DNA of 7,619 nt, from assembly GCA_945828175.1 (NCBI GenBank), contig CALZQD010000071.1:1-7619 (forward strand), read 5' to 3'. The position numbers were made by a program, and so were the translations under genes. Under the pieces are notes generated by a model. It searched no databases and was not told the DNA's origin. It was given only the letters and a program-made list of their open reading frames with translations. The stretch is from an uncultured Bacteroidales bacterium. GTDB taxonomy: Bacteria > Bacteroidota > Bacteroidia > Bacteroidales > Muribaculaceae. Below are positions 6,413 through 7,619 of the stretch, in pieces. Each line of letters begins with the position of its first letter. Position 1 is the first letter of the stretch.

Positions 6413-7214
6413 GATAACAAGCTACAAATCATTCCTTTCGCGCCAAGATTTGGCTGCGAATACCGTGCGCTCTTATGAGTACACGGTGACGCACTTCCTC
6501 GAAAAATACAAGGAGGTGACGCGTGAAAACCTGCTATCCTACAAGGGCTTCCTTGTTGAGCACTACAAGCCACAGACTGTAAACCTCAGGCTCAACGCTA
6601 TCAACAAGTATCTGGAACTCATCAAAAAAGATAAGCTCAAGATGCGATTCGTCAAGGTTCAGCAGAAGAATTTCCTCGAAAACGTTATCAGCGACGCCGA
6701 TTATAAATTCCTGAAAGCCAAGCTAAAAAGAGACGGTTATATCTCATGGTATTTCGTCGTGTGGTTCCTGACAGCTACCGGTGCGCGCATCAGCGAATTG
6801 CTTCAAATCAAGGCCGAACATGTTCAACAAGGCTATCTCGACATCTATTCAAAAGGAGGCAAATTGCGTCGCCTTTATATACCCAAAACACTGAGAACCG
6901 AGGCCTTAGGCTGGCTTAAAGATAAAGGTCTCACTTCGGGTTATCTGTTTCTCAACCGCTTTGGCGAGCGAATAACAGCGCGCGGTATCGCCCAGCAGCT
7001 CAAGCTGTTTGCAGTCAAATATGGCATTAACACGGCAGTCATTTATCCTCACTCGTTCCGCCACCGCTTTGCCAAGAACTTCCTCGACCGCTTCAATGAC
7101 CTCGCCCTGCTCGCTGACCTCATGGGGCATGAAAGCATCGAGACCACTCGCATCTATCTCCGTCGCACCGCTACTGAACAACAAGCCATTGTTGACAAGG
7201 TAGTTAATTGGTAA
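6411..7214 (+). CDS. tyrosine recombinase/integrase, probable hsdS invertase
   Basis: This is a complete 267-residue tyrosine recombinase of the short type often found inside type I RM specificity loci. Residues 1-75 are the SAM-like core-binding domain (KSFLSRQDLAANTVRSYEYTV). The catalytic domain holds the full set of expected residues: Arg126 (TATGARISELL), Lys151 (KGGKLRR), His214 and Arg217 (HSFRH), His240 (LMGHESIETTR) and nucleophile Tyr249 (RIYLR). Length and the absence of an arm-binding N-terminal extension argue for a XerC/D-like or invertase function rather than a phage integrase. The ATG at 6411 fits the usual N-terminus; no Shine-Dalgarno is seen, as is common in Bacteroidetes. 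It sits between two oppositely oriented hsdS segments, 56 bases after one and converging on the other, the classic place for the enzyme that shuffles TRDs. No excisionase or phage genes are visible. Confidence 0.92.
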   Translation: MITSYKSFLSRQDLAANTVRSYEYTVTHFLEKYKEVTRENLLSYKGFLVEHYKPQTVNLRLNAINKYLELIKKDKLKMRFVKVQQKNFLENVISDADYKFLKAKLKRDGYISWYFVVWFLTATGARISELLQIKAEHVQQGYLDIYSKGGKLRRLYIPKTLRTEALGWLKDKGLTSGYLFLNRFGERITARGIAQQLKLFAVKYGINTAVIYPHSFRHRFAKNFLDRFNDLALLADLMGHESIETTRIYLRRTATEQQAIVDKVVNW

Positions 7215-7222
7215 CTCGTAAA

Positions 7223-7259
7223 CGTCCTTGCAATAGCGGCGCTCAGGATTGCAAGGACG
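7223..7259. terminator. 12-bp inverted repeat between convergent recombinase and hsdS genes
   Basis: CGTCCTTGCAAT (7223-7234) and ATTGCAAGGACG (7248-7259) are perfect inverted 12-mers around a 13-nt loop. The right arm encodes the last codons of the minus-strand hsdS and its stop (7243-7245). Position between convergent genes suggests a bidirectional terminator, but neither side has a good T-run. A role in recombination, given the adjacent recombinase, cannot be excluded. Confidence 0.5.
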
Positions 7260-7574
7260 CCTCTATTGAGTCGAGAACCCCAAAAAGCTCTTCAATTTTG
7301 GCAAGGATTCGTTTTTGCTCTGATGCAGGCGGTAAAGGCATAATCAGCTTATGAAGTGCATTAGAGGAAAATCCCTGCAGAGCAATCCCTTTACCTCCGA
7401 TTAGTTGTTTATCTTTAAAAGCTTTCATGAATATACAATACAGCTTGGCACTAATTCTCTCTGAGTAAGGTCTTAGTCGGTGCAAATGATTTTGAATCAT
7501 AATAGTTGTGTCTAAATCCCATACAGCAGCACGACCCACATCACCGCCCTCGCAAATTAATAAATCTCCTTTCT
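7243..7574 (-). CDS. hsdS: HsdS C-terminal part (type I RM specificity subunit), 5' end beyond the contig break
   Basis: About 109 codons are visible, in a frame open to the end of real sequence. It reads GDLLICEGGDVGRAAVWD, a TRD signature, then QNHLHRLRP, GSLQG-like IALQGFSSNALHKLIMPLPP, ASEQKRILAKIEELFGVLDSIEASLQS and TGA. This is TRD2 plus the C-terminal helix of a permuted HsdS, distinct in sequence from both TRDs of the plus-strand cassette. Any start inside the window (for example the GTG at 7539) falls within the TRD and is not real. The N-terminus, first TRD and perhaps hsdM/hsdR should lie to the right. Whether this copy is the expressed gene or another silent cassette cannot be told. 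It converges on the recombinase with only a 28-base gap. Confidence 0.85.
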
Positions 7575-7619
7575 CTGTCTCTTATACACATCTCCGAGCC
7601 CACGAGACGTAGAGGAATC
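7575..7619 (+). other. Nextera adapter and index read-through (not genomic)
   Basis: The sequence from 7575 begins with CTGTCTCTTATACACATCT, the 19-bp Tn5 mosaic end, and continues with CCGAGCCCACGAGAC to 7608, the Illumina Nextera i7-side adapter. Next comes an 8-base GTAGAGGA (7609-7616), which I recall as i7 index N712, then ATC, the first bases of the following flow-cell segment. This is untrimmed library sequence at a contig end and carries no biology. Confidence 0.97.

Noticed and set aside
2..7214. Integrative element inserted at the tRNA-Gln by the tyrosine recombinase
   Set aside because: The tRNA is 6.3 kb away with housekeeping genes between, no repeat of the tRNA 3' end is seen near the recombinase, and no phage or conjugation genes are present. 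The hsdS context explains the recombinase better.
7575..7593. Tn5/IS50-type transposon end
   Set aside because: The 19-bp mosaic end is followed directly by the Nextera adapter and index, so it is library preparation sequence, not a mobile element.

Overview
The window looks like a Bacteroidales chromosome fragment, most plausibly from a Muribaculaceae-type gut lineage. The evidence is a PorU-like type IX secretion sortase, a Bacteroidetes-style promoter (TTTG-N19-TAACTTTG) ahead of a tRNA, Shine-Dalgarno-poor starts and a GC-rich backbone. The family-level placement is inference. The last ~45 bases are Illumina Nextera adapter plus index, so the right end is a contig break and real genome stops near 7574.

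Left part (1-4842, all minus strand, GC-rich). A likely three-gene operon reads leftwards: rex (NADH/NAD+-sensing repressor), a shrunken fumarylacetoacetate-hydrolase-like protein overlapping rex by ATGA, and after 36 bases a PorU-like C25 peptidase. Beyond PorU lies tRNA-Gln(UUG) with its own promoter. The FAH-like protein appears to have lost its metal ligands, so it is probably a pseudoenzyme.

Middle (4843-5157). This non-coding interval holds the rex promoter region and a dense cluster of perfect hairpins, including a 9-bp outer stem (TGCTGCCGC/GCGGCAGCA) enclosing two inner hairpins. I see no plus-strand promoter or start codon leading into the next reading frame.

Right part (5156-7574, more AT-rich and mosaic). 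This is one end of what looks like a phase-variable type I restriction-modification specificity locus. It contains a headless two-TRD hsdS cassette on the plus strand, a complete tyrosine recombinase on the plus strand, and the 3' end of a second hsdS on the minus strand whose start lies beyond the break. A 22-bp perfect direct repeat precedes each TRD of the headless cassette, in the same frame and exactly 235 codons apart. The cassette begins exactly at the first copy. The simplest reading is a silent TRD store that the neighbouring recombinase exchanges with an expressed hsdS to the right, switching DNA-methylation specificity. The expressed gene, hsdM and hsdR are not in the window, so this remains inference.
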